This document shows, piece after piece, positions 22,831 through 33,200 of a DNA stretch of 44,774 nt. How positions within the stretch are numbered: the first letter of the stretch is position 1; each line of letters starts with the position of its first letter. This stretch comes from Pseudomonas proteolytica. Lineage in GTDB: Bacteria > Pseudomonadota > Gammaproteobacteria > Pseudomonadales > Pseudomonadaceae. A program made the position numbers and the translations under genes. The stretch is from positions 1 through 44,774 of the forward strand of contig NZ_VFEV01000048.1 in NCBI RefSeq assembly GCF_007858275.1, given 5' to 3'. The notes below the pieces were generated by a model that did no database searches, was not told the DNA's origin, and saw nothing but the letters and a program-made list of their open reading frames with translations.

Positions 22831-23766
22831 TCAGGTCGATTGCTGGTCCAGCTTCTTCTCACGCGCCGTGACCTGCTGGCACAGTTCGATCATCTGTTCG
22901 CGCATCCAGCGGTTGGCCGGGTCCTGGTCGGTGCTTTCATGCCAGTACAGGTGGGTTTCCACCGGTGGCACATCATTGACCGGCAGGTTGAACGAGTGCA
23001 GCTCGTTACGCCTTGCAAAGCGCTCGGGCACGGTCATCACCATATCGGTCTGCTGCAATACCTGGGAGGCCATCAGGTAATGCTGCGAACGCAGGGCGAT
23101 CTTGCGCTGGATCCCCATCTTGCCCAGGGCCAGGTCGACGTGGCCCAGGCCATTGCGTCGGCTGGAAATATGAATATGGGTCAGCGAGAGGTAGTCATCC
23201 AGGCTGAATTTTTCTTTGCCCGCCATCGGGTGGCCCTTGCGCATGGCACACACGTAGCGGTCTTCCATGAGCTTGACGTGGCGCACTTGCGGGTCGGTGT
23301 TCAGGGGCGCGTCCACCGCAAAATCCAGGCGGCCGGCGGCCAGTTCCTTGGTGGTTTCACGGCGCTTGGACAGGAAGCTTTCGATGATCACCGTGGGCGC
23401 CAGGCGGCGCAGGCGCTGGAACAGCGACGGCAGGATCACCGCTTCAGTGAGGTCGGTCATGCTGATGCGGTAGGTCTTGGCTGCCTGCAAGGGGTTGAAG
23501 ATCCGACTCTCTTGCACCGACACCCGCAACAGCGACAGCGCATTGCGCACCGGGCCAATGATGTTCTGGGCCATGGGTGTCGGCACCATGCCTTGGGCAG
23601 TCCGCACGAACAGCGGGTCGTTGAAGGTCTCGCGCAGGCGCGCCAGGGCGTTTGATACCGCCGGCTGGGTAATGCCGACGATCTGCCCGGCGCGGGTCAG
23701 GTTGGCTTCGGTGTAGATCGCGTCAAACACGATGAAAAGATTGAGGTCGACCTTGCTCAGATTCAT
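22831..23766 (-). CDS. LysR-family transcriptional regulator
   Basis: A 311-residue LysR regulator. The helix-turn-helix is near the N-terminus (LTRAGQIVGITQPAVSNALA, followed by RLRETFNDPLFVRT), and the effector domain resembles the NodD/LinR/NahR-like group (DAIYTEANL start, ALxVDxxx-like ISMTDLTEAVILPSLF). It is divergent from the acyl-CoA dehydrogenase gene 151 bp away and probably controls it. A perfect 5-bp dyad, CCGAT-N5-ATCGG, lies between them and fits the T-N11-A type of LysR site. The effector is unknown. Confidence 0.9.
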   Translation of the reverse strand: MNLSKVDLNLFIVFDAIYTEANLTRAGQIVGITQPAVSNALARLRETFNDPLFVRTAQGMVPTPMAQNIIGPVRNALSLLRVSVQESRIFNPLQAAKTYRISMTDLTEAVILPSLFQRLRRLAPTVIIESFLSKRRETTKELAAGRLDFAVDAPLNTDPQVRHVKLMEDRYVCAMRKGHPMAGKEKFSLDDYLSLTHIHISSRRNGLGHVDLALGKMGIQRKIALRSQHYLMASQVLQQTDMVMTVPERFARRNELHSFNLPVNDVPPVETHLYWHESTDQDPANRWMREQMIELCQQVTAREKKLDQQST

Positions 23767-23799
23767 TTCGTTGCGCTCTTCTTGTTAGGTTTTCATACG

Positions 23800-23814
23800 C
23801 CGATCATATATCGG
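23800..23814. promoter_or_regulatory. Candidate LysR operator
   Basis: CCGATCATATATCGG (5-bp arms, 5-bp spacer) lies in the divergent control region 34 bp from the LysR start and 103 bp from the acyl-CoA dehydrogenase start. Its length and symmetry fit a LysR-type binding site. Confidence 0.45.
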
Positions 23815-23917
23815 TGATGAATGTTAATACACGCCGAGAATAGGCTAGGTAAATTATCAGCGCTGTTCTAGCATCGATTGCATGACCTAAACAACCTCTC
23901 AAAGAAGGGAGCTGCTC

Positions 23918-25147
23918 ATGGATTTTGCCTATTCACCCAAGGTTCAGGAACTGCGTGAACGCGTCACCGCGTTTATGGATGCTTACGTTTACCCAGCCGA
24001 ACCGGTGTTTGAGCGCCAGGTCAGCGAAGGTGATCGCTGGCAGCCCACCGCCATCATGGAAGAGCTCAAAGCCAAGGCTAAGGCCGAAGGCTTGTGGAAC
24101 CTGTTCCTGCCGGAGTCCGAGCTGGGCGCGGGCCTGACCAACCTGGAATACGCGCCGCTCGCAGAAATCATGGGCCGCTCCTTGCTCGGCCCGGAGCCGT
24201 TCAATTGCTCGGCACCCGACACCGGCAATATGGAAGTGCTGGTGCGCTACGCCAACGAAGAGCAGAAACAGCGCTGGCTGGAGCCGCTGCTGCGCGGTGA
24301 GATCCGCTCGGCGTTTGCCATGACCGAACCGGATGTGGCGTCCTCCGACGCCACCAATATGGCCGCCCGCGCCGAACGCCAGGGTGACGAATGGGTCATC
24401 AACGGCAAGAAGTGGTGGACCTCCGGCGCGTGCGACCCGCGTTGCAAAATCCTCATCTTCATGGGCCTGAGCAACCCGGATGCGCCGCGCCACCAGCAAC
24501 ACTCGATGATCCTGGTACCGGTAGATGCGCCCGGGGTGAAAATCGTCCGGCCGCTACCGGTGTTCGGCTACGACGACGCGCCCCATGGGCATGCCGAAGT
24601 GCTGTTCGACAACGTGCGCGTGCCGTACGAAAACGTGCTGCTGGGTGAAGGCCGCGGCTTTGAAATTGCCCAGGGGCGCCTTGGCCCAGGACGTATTCAC
24701 CACTGCATGCGCTCCATTGGCATGGCTGAACGCGCCCTGGAATTGATGTGCAAGCGTTCTGTCAGCCGCACCGCCTTTGGCAAGCCGCTGGCGCGCCTGG
24801 GTGGCAATATCGACAAAATCGCCGACTCGCGGATGGAAATCGACATGGCACGCCTGTTGACCTTGAAAGCGGCGTACATGATGGACACGGTCGGCAACAA
24901 AGTGGCGAAAAGTGAAATCGCCCAGATCAAGGTCGTGGCACCGAATGTGGCACTCAAGGTAATTGACCGGGCGATCCAGATCCATGGTGGTGCCGGGGTG
25001 TCCAACGACTTCCCGCTGGCCTACATGTACGCCATGCAGCGCACCCTGCGCCTGGCCGACGGCCCGGACGAAGTGCATCGGGCGGCGATCGGCAAGTTCG
25101 AGATTGGCAAATATGTGCCTAAAGAGCTGATGCGCAGCGGTCAGTAA
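23918..25147 (+). CDS. Acyl-CoA dehydrogenase (ACAD10/11-like)
   Basis: This 409-residue flavoprotein has the acyl-CoA dehydrogenase order of domains. FAD/substrate motifs are AFAMTEPDVASSDATN and GKKWWTSGACDPRCKILIFM; the C-terminal end is QIHGGAGVSNDFPLAYMYAM. The length and the PDVASSDATN motif are typical of the ACAD11-like branch, which acts on long, branched or hydroxylated acyl-CoAs. It has a good ribosome site (GGGAGCTGCTC before ATG) and stands alone. Its regulator is probably the divergent LysR protein. It is not a liu gene by sequence or operator content. Confidence 0.88.
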   Translation: MDFAYSPKVQELRERVTAFMDAYVYPAEPVFERQVSEGDRWQPTAIMEELKAKAKAEGLWNLFLPESELGAGLTNLEYAPLAEIMGRSLLGPEPFNCSAPDTGNMEVLVRYANEEQKQRWLEPLLRGEIRSAFAMTEPDVASSDATNMAARAERQGDEWVINGKKWWTSGACDPRCKILIFMGLSNPDAPRHQQHSMILVPVDAPGVKIVRPLPVFGYDDAPHGHAEVLFDNVRVPYENVLLGEGRGFEIAQGRLGPGRIHHCMRSIGMAERALELMCKRSVSRTAFGKPLARLGGNIDKIADSRMEIDMARLLTLKAAYMMDTVGNKVAKSEIAQIKVVAPNVALKVIDRAIQIHGGAGVSNDFPLAYMYAMQRTLRLADGPDEVHRAAIGKFEIGKYVPKELMRSGQ

Positions 25148-25161
25148 CACCACGCCGGCCT

Positions 25162-25216
25162 TATCGCGGGCAAGCCCGTTCCCACATTCAGTGTAGGAGC
25201 GGGCTTGCCCGCGATA
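25162..25216. repeat. REP doublet, short loop
   Basis: Two 25-base arms (25162-25186 and 25192-25216) are reverse complements except at two positions and share the GCGGGCTTGCCCGCGATA core. The five-base loop gives a compact hairpin just after the acyl-CoA dehydrogenase stop, between convergent genes, where it could support transcription termination. Confidence 0.85.
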
Positions 25217-25248
25217 GCGGTGGGCCAGTCAACCCCAGTCTTCAGGCG

Positions 25249-26589
25249 TCAGTAAACCCAGACCTCCACCCGGCGATTCTTGATCCGCCCCTCATCCACG
25301 GTATTTGCCGCCACCGGCATTTCGGCGCCAAAGCCGCGGATGTCGCGCAACACCACGCCACTCTTGACCAACTCGCGACGCACCGCCATTGCCCGCAACT
25401 TGGACAACAGGTCGGCGCGCTGCGGGTCATCCTTGGCGTCACCAAACCCCACCAGCGTGACCCGCTTGTCCCGTTTGTCGTGGCTGCTTATATAAGCCAC
25501 CACCCGTGCCAGGTCCTGGCGTGCCTTGTTGTCCAGGCTCGCACTGCCTTCTTCGAAGCGAAAATTCACGCTCAGGCGTTGTGCCTCGCGAGCGATGGCC
25601 TGGTAGGCGTCCGGCATCGGTGGCCGTGGCTGCACGCTGATAGCCTGGACCTGTTGGGCGATAAACCCGTTGGCGGCAACGATGGCCTGGCCTTGGGCGC
25701 TCTGAGCAAAGTCCACCAGCGCCTTGGCCCAGGGATTGGTGTTAGCGGGTGGCAGGTAGAAAAACAATCGCCGCGACAGAGGGTAGTCCTCGGTGGCGAT
25801 CAGGCTGTTCGCTGGCAACATCGCTTGGGAATCACCATCACTGATGGCCACGGCCTTGGCCTGGCGCACATAAGGCAGGCCGATGAAGCCAATACCCTGC
25901 CGGTCGTGGCTCACCGCATCGGACAATTGCTCGCTGGACTCAAAGCGTTTGGCCGCGCTGTCGAGGGTTTTGTCGCGAGGGTTGAGCACCAACTCCTTGA
26001 AGGTGTCGTAGGTTCCGGATTGATCATCACGGGCATACAGCCGGATCTTCCCGCCGGTGCCGCCCAAGGCTTCCCAGGTGCTGGTTTCACCACTGAAAAT
26101 CTTCGCCAGTTGTTCGGTCGTCAAGGTCTGCAAGGGGTTACGTGGATGCAGGATGATCGCCAGGCCGTCGATGGCAATTACCTGTTCGGCGCCGGGGCTT
26201 TTCAGGTCGCCCAGGGGTTCAAGCTCCACCAACTCGCGGTCCTTGATCGGGCGCGACGCGGCGGCCAGGTCGGCTTCGGCATTTTTCAGCGCGGCAAAGC
26301 CGGTGCTGGAACCATGGGCGGCGATTTCTACCAGGACCCGTTTGCCTTGGGGGCTCGTGCCGACGAGGCGCTGCTCATTGGGGTGGTTCGTCGGTTCACT
26401 GTGCACGGCCTTCAGGCCCTGTTGCACCATCAAACCCTTGATCAGCGCCGGGCCCAGCGCCGCGCCAATGGTGTTGGAGCCCTGCAGGCGCAGGGCCGGA
26501 CCCTGTTCGGGAAAGGGCAGGGGCGTTGCAACGACCGAAAGAGGGAAGGTGCTACACAGAACCAGCAGGTACAGAACGCGCAGCATCAT
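25249..26589 (-). CDS. PstS-like substrate-binding protein fused to OmpA domain
   Basis: The 446-residue protein begins with a signal peptide (MLRVLYLLVLCSTFPLSVVA). A phosphate-binding-protein-like domain follows (about 30-320): LRLQGSNTIGAALGPALI, SSTGFAALKNAEADLAAASR and YARDDQSGTYDTFKELVL, the last matching the PstS anion-binding region. The C-terminal part (about 345-446) is an OmpA-like peptidoglycan-binding domain ending GRIKNRRVEVWVY. It should be a periplasmic phosphate- or anion-binding protein held at the cell wall. No ABC-transporter genes are adjacent, so a sensing or storage role is as plausible as uptake. Confidence 0.85.
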   Translation of the reverse strand: MMLRVLYLLVLCSTFPLSVVATPLPFPEQGPALRLQGSNTIGAALGPALIKGLMVQQGLKAVHSEPTNHPNEQRLVGTSPQGKRVLVEIAAHGSSTGFAALKNAEADLAAASRPIKDRELVELEPLGDLKSPGAEQVIAIDGLAIILHPRNPLQTLTTEQLAKIFSGETSTWEALGGTGGKIRLYARDDQSGTYDTFKELVLNPRDKTLDSAAKRFESSEQLSDAVSHDRQGIGFIGLPYVRQAKAVAISDGDSQAMLPANSLIATEDYPLSRRLFFYLPPANTNPWAKALVDFAQSAQGQAIVAANGFIAQQVQAISVQPRPPMPDAYQAIAREAQRLSVNFRFEEGSASLDNKARQDLARVVAYISSHDKRDKRVTLVGFGDAKDDPQRADLLSKLRAMAVRRELVKSGVVLRDIRGFGAEMPVAANTVDEGRIKNRRVEVWVY

Positions 26590-26691
26590 GCCGCCACCTT
26601 CTCAAGCCAAAGGACGTGCGGGCAGATTAAGTCAGTAAGGTTGCCAGAATATGACTGACGGCCAATTGAACCCGATGTGGGAGCTGGCTTG

Positions 26692-26781
26692 TGTGGGAGC
26701 GGGCTTGCTCGCGAATACGGTGTGTCATTCAACACATCCAGCGACTGATCCACCGATTTCGCGAGCAAGCCCGCTCCCACA
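26692..26781. repeat. REP doublet with adjoining partial copy
   Basis: Arms of 24 bases (26692-26715 and 26758-26781) are perfect reverse complements with the core TGTGGGAGCGGGCTTGCTCG. A partial third copy, ATGTGGGAGCTGGCTTG, abuts on the left from 26675. It lies between the start of the OmpA fusion gene and the end of xthA. Confidence 0.88.
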
Positions 26782-26806
26782 TTTTTGGATGGTGTTGCCG
26801 CAAAAA

Positions 26807-27619
26807 TCAGCTCAGTTCCAGCCAGATCGGCGCATGGTCCGACGGTTTTTCCAGGCCGCGCAGTTCGTAGTCCACGCCCGCATCCTTGACCCGTGGCAGC
26901 AGGCCATTGGAGGCCATGATCAGGTCGATGCGCAGGCCACGCTTGGGTTCATCTTCAAAGCCGCGGCTGCGGTAATCGAACCAACTGAAGCGATCCGCCA
27001 CATCTGGGTTCAGGTGCCGGAAGCTGTCGGTCAGGCCCCAGTTTTTCAGGCGCGCCATCCATTCGCGTTCTTCCGGCAGGAAGCTGCATTTGCCGGTCTT
27101 CAGCCAGCGCTTGGCGTTGTCGGCACCGATGCCGATATCGCAATCCTCAGGGGAAATGTTCACATCACCCATCACCACCAACGCCTGGTCATTGCTGAAC
27201 TGGGTTTCCAGCAACTGTTGCAGGTCTTCGTAGAAGCGCTGCTTGGCCGGGAACTTGGTGGGGTGATCGCGGCTTTCGCCCTGTGGGAAATAGCCGTTCA
27301 TGATGGTGATCGGGTTGCCGTGTTCATCGGCAAAGGTGCCCCAGATAAAACGGCGCTGGGCATCCTCATCGTCGCTGGCAAAACCCTTGTGCAGGGCCAG
27401 CGGCTCTTGGCGCGAGAGCAGGGCGACACCGTAGTGGCCTTTCTGCCCGTGGTAGTACACGTGGTACCCCAGGGCTTGGACTTCAGCCAGCGGGAACTGG
27501 TCGTCGTGGACCTTGGTTTCCTGCAGGCCGATCACGTCCGGTTGATGTTTGTCGATCAGGGCCGCCAGCTGATGAGGCCGGGCACGCAGCCCGTTGATAT
27601 TGAAGGAGACGATTTTCAT
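26807..27619 (-). CDS. xthA: Exodeoxyribonuclease III
   Basis: A 270-residue exonuclease III/AP endonuclease. Catalytic segments are KIVSFNINGLRARPHQ at the start (metal-site Asn7), GLQETKVHDDQFP (catalytic Glu), MGDVNISPEDCDIG (Asp/Asn pair), and the terminal PSDHAPIWLEL with the catalytic His. It repairs abasic sites and removes 3'-blocking groups. The ATG at 27619 matches the family start, 27 codons inside a longer open frame. The upstream interval of about 187 bp to the acetyltransferase gene shows no other gene. Confidence 0.94.
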   Translation of the reverse strand: MKIVSFNINGLRARPHQLAALIDKHQPDVIGLQETKVHDDQFPLAEVQALGYHVYYHGQKGHYGVALLSRQEPLALHKGFASDDEDAQRRFIWGTFADEHGNPITIMNGYFPQGESRDHPTKFPAKQRFYEDLQQLLETQFSNDQALVVMGDVNISPEDCDIGIGADNAKRWLKTGKCSFLPEEREWMARLKNWGLTDSFRHLNPDVADRFSWFDYRSRGFEDEPKRGLRIDLIMASNGLLPRVKDAGVDYELRGLEKPSDHAPIWLELS

Positions 27620-27806
27620 GGTCGGCAGTCCAGTCTGGCAAAAGGGCGATGCTAGCCGACAAGTCGGACGGGAGCCAGCGTGGCGGTAGGACAGATGCAC
27701 TGCTAATGTCTCTCAAGGAGCCAATGGCACGGAACGACTCAGTTGCCCCGGGCTCGTAACAATAAGAGCGCGGCCTTTTGAGTTGCGCCCAGGGGAGATA
27801 CAACTG

Positions 27807-28457
27807 ATGCCTGACACTAGCACCGCCATTGCCCAGGTCCACATGCTCGATAGCGGCTATTCCCGCGAAGCGCGCTCGTTGCTGTACCACGCCTATCGCC
27901 ATGAGCCGACCTTCGCCTACCTGTTTGAAGCCGAACGCTCCGGGTACGAGCAGCGGGTCAGGGCTACGGTGCGCGAACTGGTCAAGCAACATTTTCTCCA
28001 GGAGCTGCCGGCGATCGGCCTGCTGGTCAATGACCGCCTGATCGGCATCGCCCTGATTGCCCCTCCGCAACGGCGCCTGGGTATCACTGAAAGTTGGGCC
28101 TGGCAATTACGCATGTGGTTGAGCACTGGCTTGAGGTGTACCCGGCGTTACCTCGAATACCATCAGGCGGTGTTGGCGTGCCTGCCGTCCGAGTCGGTAC
28201 ACGTGTTGCCGCTATTGGGGATTCACCCGCAATTCCAGGGCAAGCATTACGGCGAGCAACTGCTCGAAGCCGTGCATAACTGGTGCGCCGAAGACCCGCA
28301 TTCTCAAGGGGTGGTGCTGGACACCGGCAATCCGCTCTACCTGGAATTCTATAAACGCCAGGGCTATGACGAAGTGGGCGAGGTGGCTGTAGGACCTATC
28401 CTGGAACATGTGTTTTTTCACCCAAACCCCCAAGTGTTACAACCTGCAACGCCTTAA
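27807..28457 (+). CDS. GNAT-family N-acetyltransferase
   Basis: A 216-residue protein with the GNAT fold: an acetyl-CoA-binding segment VLPLLGIHPQFQGKHYGEQL (the Q-x-x-G-K-G/x-x-G/A pattern) and a C-terminal VVLDTGNPLYLEFYKRQGYD. The acceptor is unknown. The start was placed at the ATG with GGGGAG about ten bases upstream. The gene precedes tamA by 64 bp on the same strand, but no functional link is known. Confidence 0.85.
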   Translation: MPDTSTAIAQVHMLDSGYSREARSLLYHAYRHEPTFAYLFEAERSGYEQRVRATVRELVKQHFLQELPAIGLLVNDRLIGIALIAPPQRRLGITESWAWQLRMWLSTGLRCTRRYLEYHQAVLACLPSESVHVLPLLGIHPQFQGKHYGEQLLEAVHNWCAEDPHSQGVVLDTGNPLYLEFYKRQGYDEVGEVAVGPILEHVFFHPNPQVLQPATP

Positions 28458-28521
28458 CGCAGAATTATTCAGACAATTCCCGGTTCTAAGGTGCTCCCCA
28501 GCTCGTGTAGCATCCGCGCCT

Positions 28522-30249
28522 ATGAAGTTTTCCAATAGATTTACCAGCGGCTTGATTCTGCTGTTCACAAGCTGCGGCGCCTTGGCGCAAAGCGAGTTGG
28601 ACGTGCGGGTCAAACCTTCAAACGATGCGCTGAAGGCCAATATCGAAGGCTATATCGGCGGGGTTGGCGAGCGTGATGAGGAGGCCTTGCTGCGCTTCAG
28701 TCGCGGTGCCGAGGAGCAGGCGCGCAAGGCCGCCCAGGCACTGGGCTTTTATCAGCCGCAGATTGCCAGTGAGGTAAAGGCCGGCAAGAACCCGCGCCTG
28801 ATCCTCAGCATCGACCCTGGCGAGCCCGTGCATTTGCGTAATGTCACGATTCGGGTGGACGGCCCTGCGGCCGAGTTAAAGTCCTTTCGCGTGCCCGATA
28901 GCCAAGACCTCAAGTCCGGCGCCGTACTCAACCATGGTCATTACGAAGACGCCAAGCGCCTGATCCAGAACCAGGCCTCGCGCTTCGGCTATTTCAGTGG
29001 CCGTTTTACCCAGCAGAAACTGTCTGTCGATCCCCAGGCGGGCGTGGCCGATATCGAGCTGGTCTACGACAGCGGCCCGCGCTACACCCTCGGCAAGGTC
29101 AACTTTGCCGGCGATACCCCCTTTGATGAAGAACTGTTGCAACGCATGGTGCCGTTCCAGAGTGGCACCCCTTACGATTCCGAGCTGATTGCCGAGCTGA
29201 ACCAGGCCCTGCAGTCGAGCGGTTATTTCGAGGGCGTGCGGGTGGACGCGGCCCCGGCCGCAGCGGCCAATGATGTGATCCCGGTGGCAGTCCAGCTGGA
29301 AACCCGCAAACCCCGGACCATGGGCCTGGGCCTGGGTTTTTCCACCGACGTCGGCCCGCGCGGCAAGGCCAACTGGACGCGGCACTGGGTCAACCCCCAG
29401 GGGCATAGCTATGGCTGGGAGGCGGAACTGTCGGCGCCCCGGCAGAACGTCGGCCTGTGGTACGACATCCCCCTCGACCCGCCACTGACCGACAAGCTGC
29501 GCTTTGCCGGTGGCTACCAGAACGAAGAACTGGCCAACACCGACACCCTCAGCAAACTGCTCACCCTCGGCCCGGAATGGCACAGCAAGTTGCCCAGCGG
29601 CTGGACACGGGTGATCTCGCTCAAATGGCAGCGCGAAGAATATCGCCTGGGGGATGACTCCGGCTTGAGCAATTTGCTGATGCCGGGAATCAGCTATTCC
29701 TACCTGCGCAGCGACAACCGCATCGACCCCCATAACGGCTATCGCCTGCAGTTCGATACCAAGGTGGCTAAAGAGGGGCTGGGCTCGGACACCAACCTGC
29801 TGTACGGCACCGCGATGATCAAGGGCTTGACCACGGTGTGGGACAAGCACCGCTTCCTCGGCCGTGCACAGTTTGGCGGCAGCGCCACCAACGGCTACAA
29901 GTCGGTGCCGCCGTCCCTGCGCTTTTTTGCCGGTGGCGACCAGAGCGTGCGTGGCTACGAGTACCAGACCCTGTCCCCGGAAAACAACAAGGGCGACCGT
30001 ATCGGTGGCCGCTATATGGTGGCCTTGAGCGCCGAGTATCAATATTCCATCGCCGAAAAATGGCGGATCGCGACCTTTGTCGACCAGGGCAATTCCTTTA
30101 ACAGCCTTGAGTTGCCGAGCCTGAAAACCGGGGTCGGCATCGGCGTGCGCTGGGTGTCGCCAGTCGGCCCGATTCGCCTTGACCTGGCCCATGCCCTGGA
30201 AGATCCGGGCGGCGTTCGTTTGCACTTTTCCATGGGGCCTGAGCTGTGA
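28522..30249 (+). CDS. tamA: Translocation and assembly module subunit TamA
   Basis: The 575-residue protein has a signal peptide (about 1-22, ending GALA), three POTRA-type domains (about 25-270) and a C-terminal Omp85 beta-barrel. The barrel carries the hallmark VRGY (476-479) within GGDQSVRGYEYQ and a closing strand GPIRLDLAHAL. TamA sits in the outer membrane and works with inner-membrane TamB to insert autotransporters and other outer-membrane proteins or to support lipid transport. It overlaps tamB by 4 bases (GTGA). The ATG at 28522 gives the signal peptide; earlier in-frame codons do not. Confidence 0.95.
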   Translation: MKFSNRFTSGLILLFTSCGALAQSELDVRVKPSNDALKANIEGYIGGVGERDEEALLRFSRGAEEQARKAAQALGFYQPQIASEVKAGKNPRLILSIDPGEPVHLRNVTIRVDGPAAELKSFRVPDSQDLKSGAVLNHGHYEDAKRLIQNQASRFGYFSGRFTQQKLSVDPQAGVADIELVYDSGPRYTLGKVNFAGDTPFDEELLQRMVPFQSGTPYDSELIAELNQALQSSGYFEGVRVDAAPAAAANDVIPVAVQLETRKPRTMGLGLGFSTDVGPRGKANWTRHWVNPQGHSYGWEAELSAPRQNVGLWYDIPLDPPLTDKLRFAGGYQNEELANTDTLSKLLTLGPEWHSKLPSGWTRVISLKWQREEYRLGDDSGLSNLLMPGISYSYLRSDNRIDPHNGYRLQFDTKVAKEGLGSDTNLLYGTAMIKGLTTVWDKHRFLGRAQFGGSATNGYKSVPPSLRFFAGGDQSVRGYEYQTLSPENNKGDRIGGRYMVALSAEYQYSIAEKWRIATFVDQGNSFNSLELPSLKTGVGIGVRWVSPVGPIRLDLAHALEDPGGVRLHFSMGPEL

Positions 30250-33200
30250 AGCGTGGTTTGAAAATAGCGGGTCTGAGTGTGGTGGCGCTTGTCGCCTTGG
30301 TGCCCCTGGCCGTATGGAGCGTACTGGGTACGCAAGTCGGCAGTCGCTGGGCACTCGGCCAGGTTCCGGGGTTGAGCGTGGACAACTTCCAGGGCCACCT
30401 GGGCGGGCAGTGGAGCGCCGACCATCTGCTGTGGCAGCAAGACAGCAGCCGCGTGGAACTCAATGCGCCGAAATTCGACTGGTCGCCGGCGTGCCTGCTG
30501 CGCATGACTTTGTGCATCCGGCAACTGGACGTGGAGCAGGTGAGCCTGCAGTTCCCACCCAGCACCGAAGAAAGCAGCGGCCCGATTACCCTGCCAGACC
30601 TGAACCTGCCCCTGGCCATCGAACTGGGCGACGTGCGTGTAGGCAGCCTGCTGTTCAACGGCAGCGAAGAACTCCAGGGCCTGCAACTGGCGGCCCATTG
30701 GACCGCTGAAGGAATGCAGATCGACGCGGTGCACCTGCAGCGCGACGGCCTGGTGCTGGACCTCAGCGGTATGCTGCAACCAACCGGTGACTGGCCGCTG
30801 ACGGCGACCGGTAACCTGAGCCTGCCCTACGCTCCGGGTGGCGCGCCATGGGCCGTGGCGCTGAACGTCACGGGTGATTTGCTCAAGACCCTCAAGCTCG
30901 ACGCCGACAGCACGGGCTACCTGCCCGCCAAGCTCAAGGGCGAACTGCAACCTCTGGTCGAGAACCTGCCGGCGCAACTGCAGATCACCGCCGATGGCTT
31001 CAAGCCCGCCGCCGACTTGCCGGACACCCTGCAGCTCAACCAACTGGACCTGACGGCCAAGGGCGACCTGGGCAAGGGCTATCAACTGTTGGGCAAGGCC
31101 GTATTACCCGCAGAAAAGGGCCCGGTTGACCTGTTGCTGCAAGGCCGGGTCGACGCCAAGGGCGCACAGATCGCCGGCCTTGACCTGAATGCCGGGGATA
31201 AGCAGAGCCTCAAGCTCAGTGCCCAACTGGATTGGCAGCAGGGCTTCAGCGCAGATGCAAAAATCGACTGGCTGGATTTCCCCTGGCACCGCCTGTACCC
31301 GCTGATTGACGAGCCGCAAGTGGTGTTGCGTACCTTCAACGGCGAAGTCTCCTACAAGGACGGCAATTACCTGGGCAATCTCAAGGCCGACCTCGATGGG
31401 CCGGCCGGCAAGTTCAGTCTGGTTACGCCATTCAGTGGCGACCTGACCCAAGTGTTCCTGCCAGAACTGAAACTGGTTGCCGGCCAAGGCAAGGCCGAAG
31501 GCCACCTGAACCTGCAATTTGCCGATGGCATCGCCTGGGATACGGCGCTTGACCTGTCGGCGATCAACCCGGCGTACTGGGTCGCGGAACTGCCGGGCAC
31601 GCTCGCCGGGCCGCTGCGCAGCCAGGGTGAAATGAAAAACGAACAACTCAAGCTCACCGCTGACCTTGATCTGAAGGGCCGTTTGCGCGGCCAGCCCGCC
31701 GTGCTGGCGGCCAAGGCCGAAGGCGCGGGTGAGCAATGGACCCTGGCCAACCTGGATATCCGCCTGGGTGACAACCGCATCAACGGCAGTGGCAGCCTGC
31801 AACAGCGCCTGGCCGGGCAGATCGACATCAAGCTCGCACGCCTGGCCCAGCTGTGGCCGCAGTTGCGTGGGCAGGTCAATGGCCGGCTCGATGTGGCCGG
31901 CACTTTAAAGGCCCCCCAGGGCAAGCTCGACCTCAAGGGCCAGCAACTGGTGTTTGAAGACAATCGCCTGCAAGCCCTCAGCCTGGACGCGACACTTGAT
32001 AGCGCGCAACGGGCGAAGATCGACCTCAAGGGCAGCGGGATCCAGGCTGGTGACACCCAGCTCGGCACCTTGACCGCCAGCGCCCAGGGCGATATCAAAA
32101 GCCAGAAAGTCCAACTGGACCTGATGGGCCCCCTGGTCAAGCTGGCCCTGGCCCTGGACGGCACGCTCGACAAAGGCAACTGGCGCGGGCGCCTGGCCAG
32201 TGGCGACGTACAGGCCGGTGGCCAGGACTGGAAACTGCAGGCCCCGGCAAAAATCGAGCGCATGGCCGACGGCAAGCTGACATTCGCTGCCCATTGCTGG
32301 GTCTCCGGGCCCGCCAGCCTGTGTGGCGAAGACCAGCGGCTGATGCCCGATCCCAAGCTGCGCTACCACCTCAAGCAATTCCCCATCGACAGCCTGGCGC
32401 AATGGCTGCCCAAGGATTTTGCCTGGCAGGGCAAGCTCAACGCCGATATCCAGCTCGACCTGCCGGCCAGCGGCCCCAAAGGCCTGATCGCGGTGGATGC
32501 CAGTGGCGGCACCCTGCGGGTCAAGGACAAGGACCAGTGGCTGGATTTCCCCTACGACACCCTCAAGCTGGAAACCACGCTCAACCCTACGCGCATCGAT
32601 ACCCAGCTGAATTTCCGCGGCGGCAAACTCGGTGAGTTGCTGTTGCAGGCACAGCTCAACCCCTTGGCGAAAAACAAGCCGATCTCTGGCAACTTCAGCC
32701 TCACTGGCCTGGACCTGGCGGTAGCGCGGCCGTTTGTGCCGATGGTGGAAAAACTCAGCGGCAAGCTCAATGGCAGCGGGCGTATTTCCGGCGGGCTGCT
32801 GGCGCCGCAGGTCAACGGCAATATCAACCTGATCGCGGGCGAGATTTCCGGGCCCGAACTGCCGATCAGCCTTGAGGGCCTGAACGTGCAGGCGCTGATT
32901 GCCGGTGAAAGCGTGCAGATCAACGGCGGCTGGCGCAGCGGCAAGGCCGGGCAGGGCAGCCTCAAGGGCCAGATCGACTGGGGCCGGGCCCTGATCGTTG
33001 ACCTCAGCCTGCAGGGTTCGCAATTACCGGTTACGGTCGAACCCTACGCCAAGCTGGAAGTGGCGCCCGACTTGAAGATCAGCCTCAAGGACGACAAGTT
33101 GGCGATCGCCGGTAATGTCCACATCCCGCGCGGTGATATCACCGTGCGCGAATTGCCGCCTTCGACGGTCAAGGTCTCGGATGACACGGTGATCGTTGGC

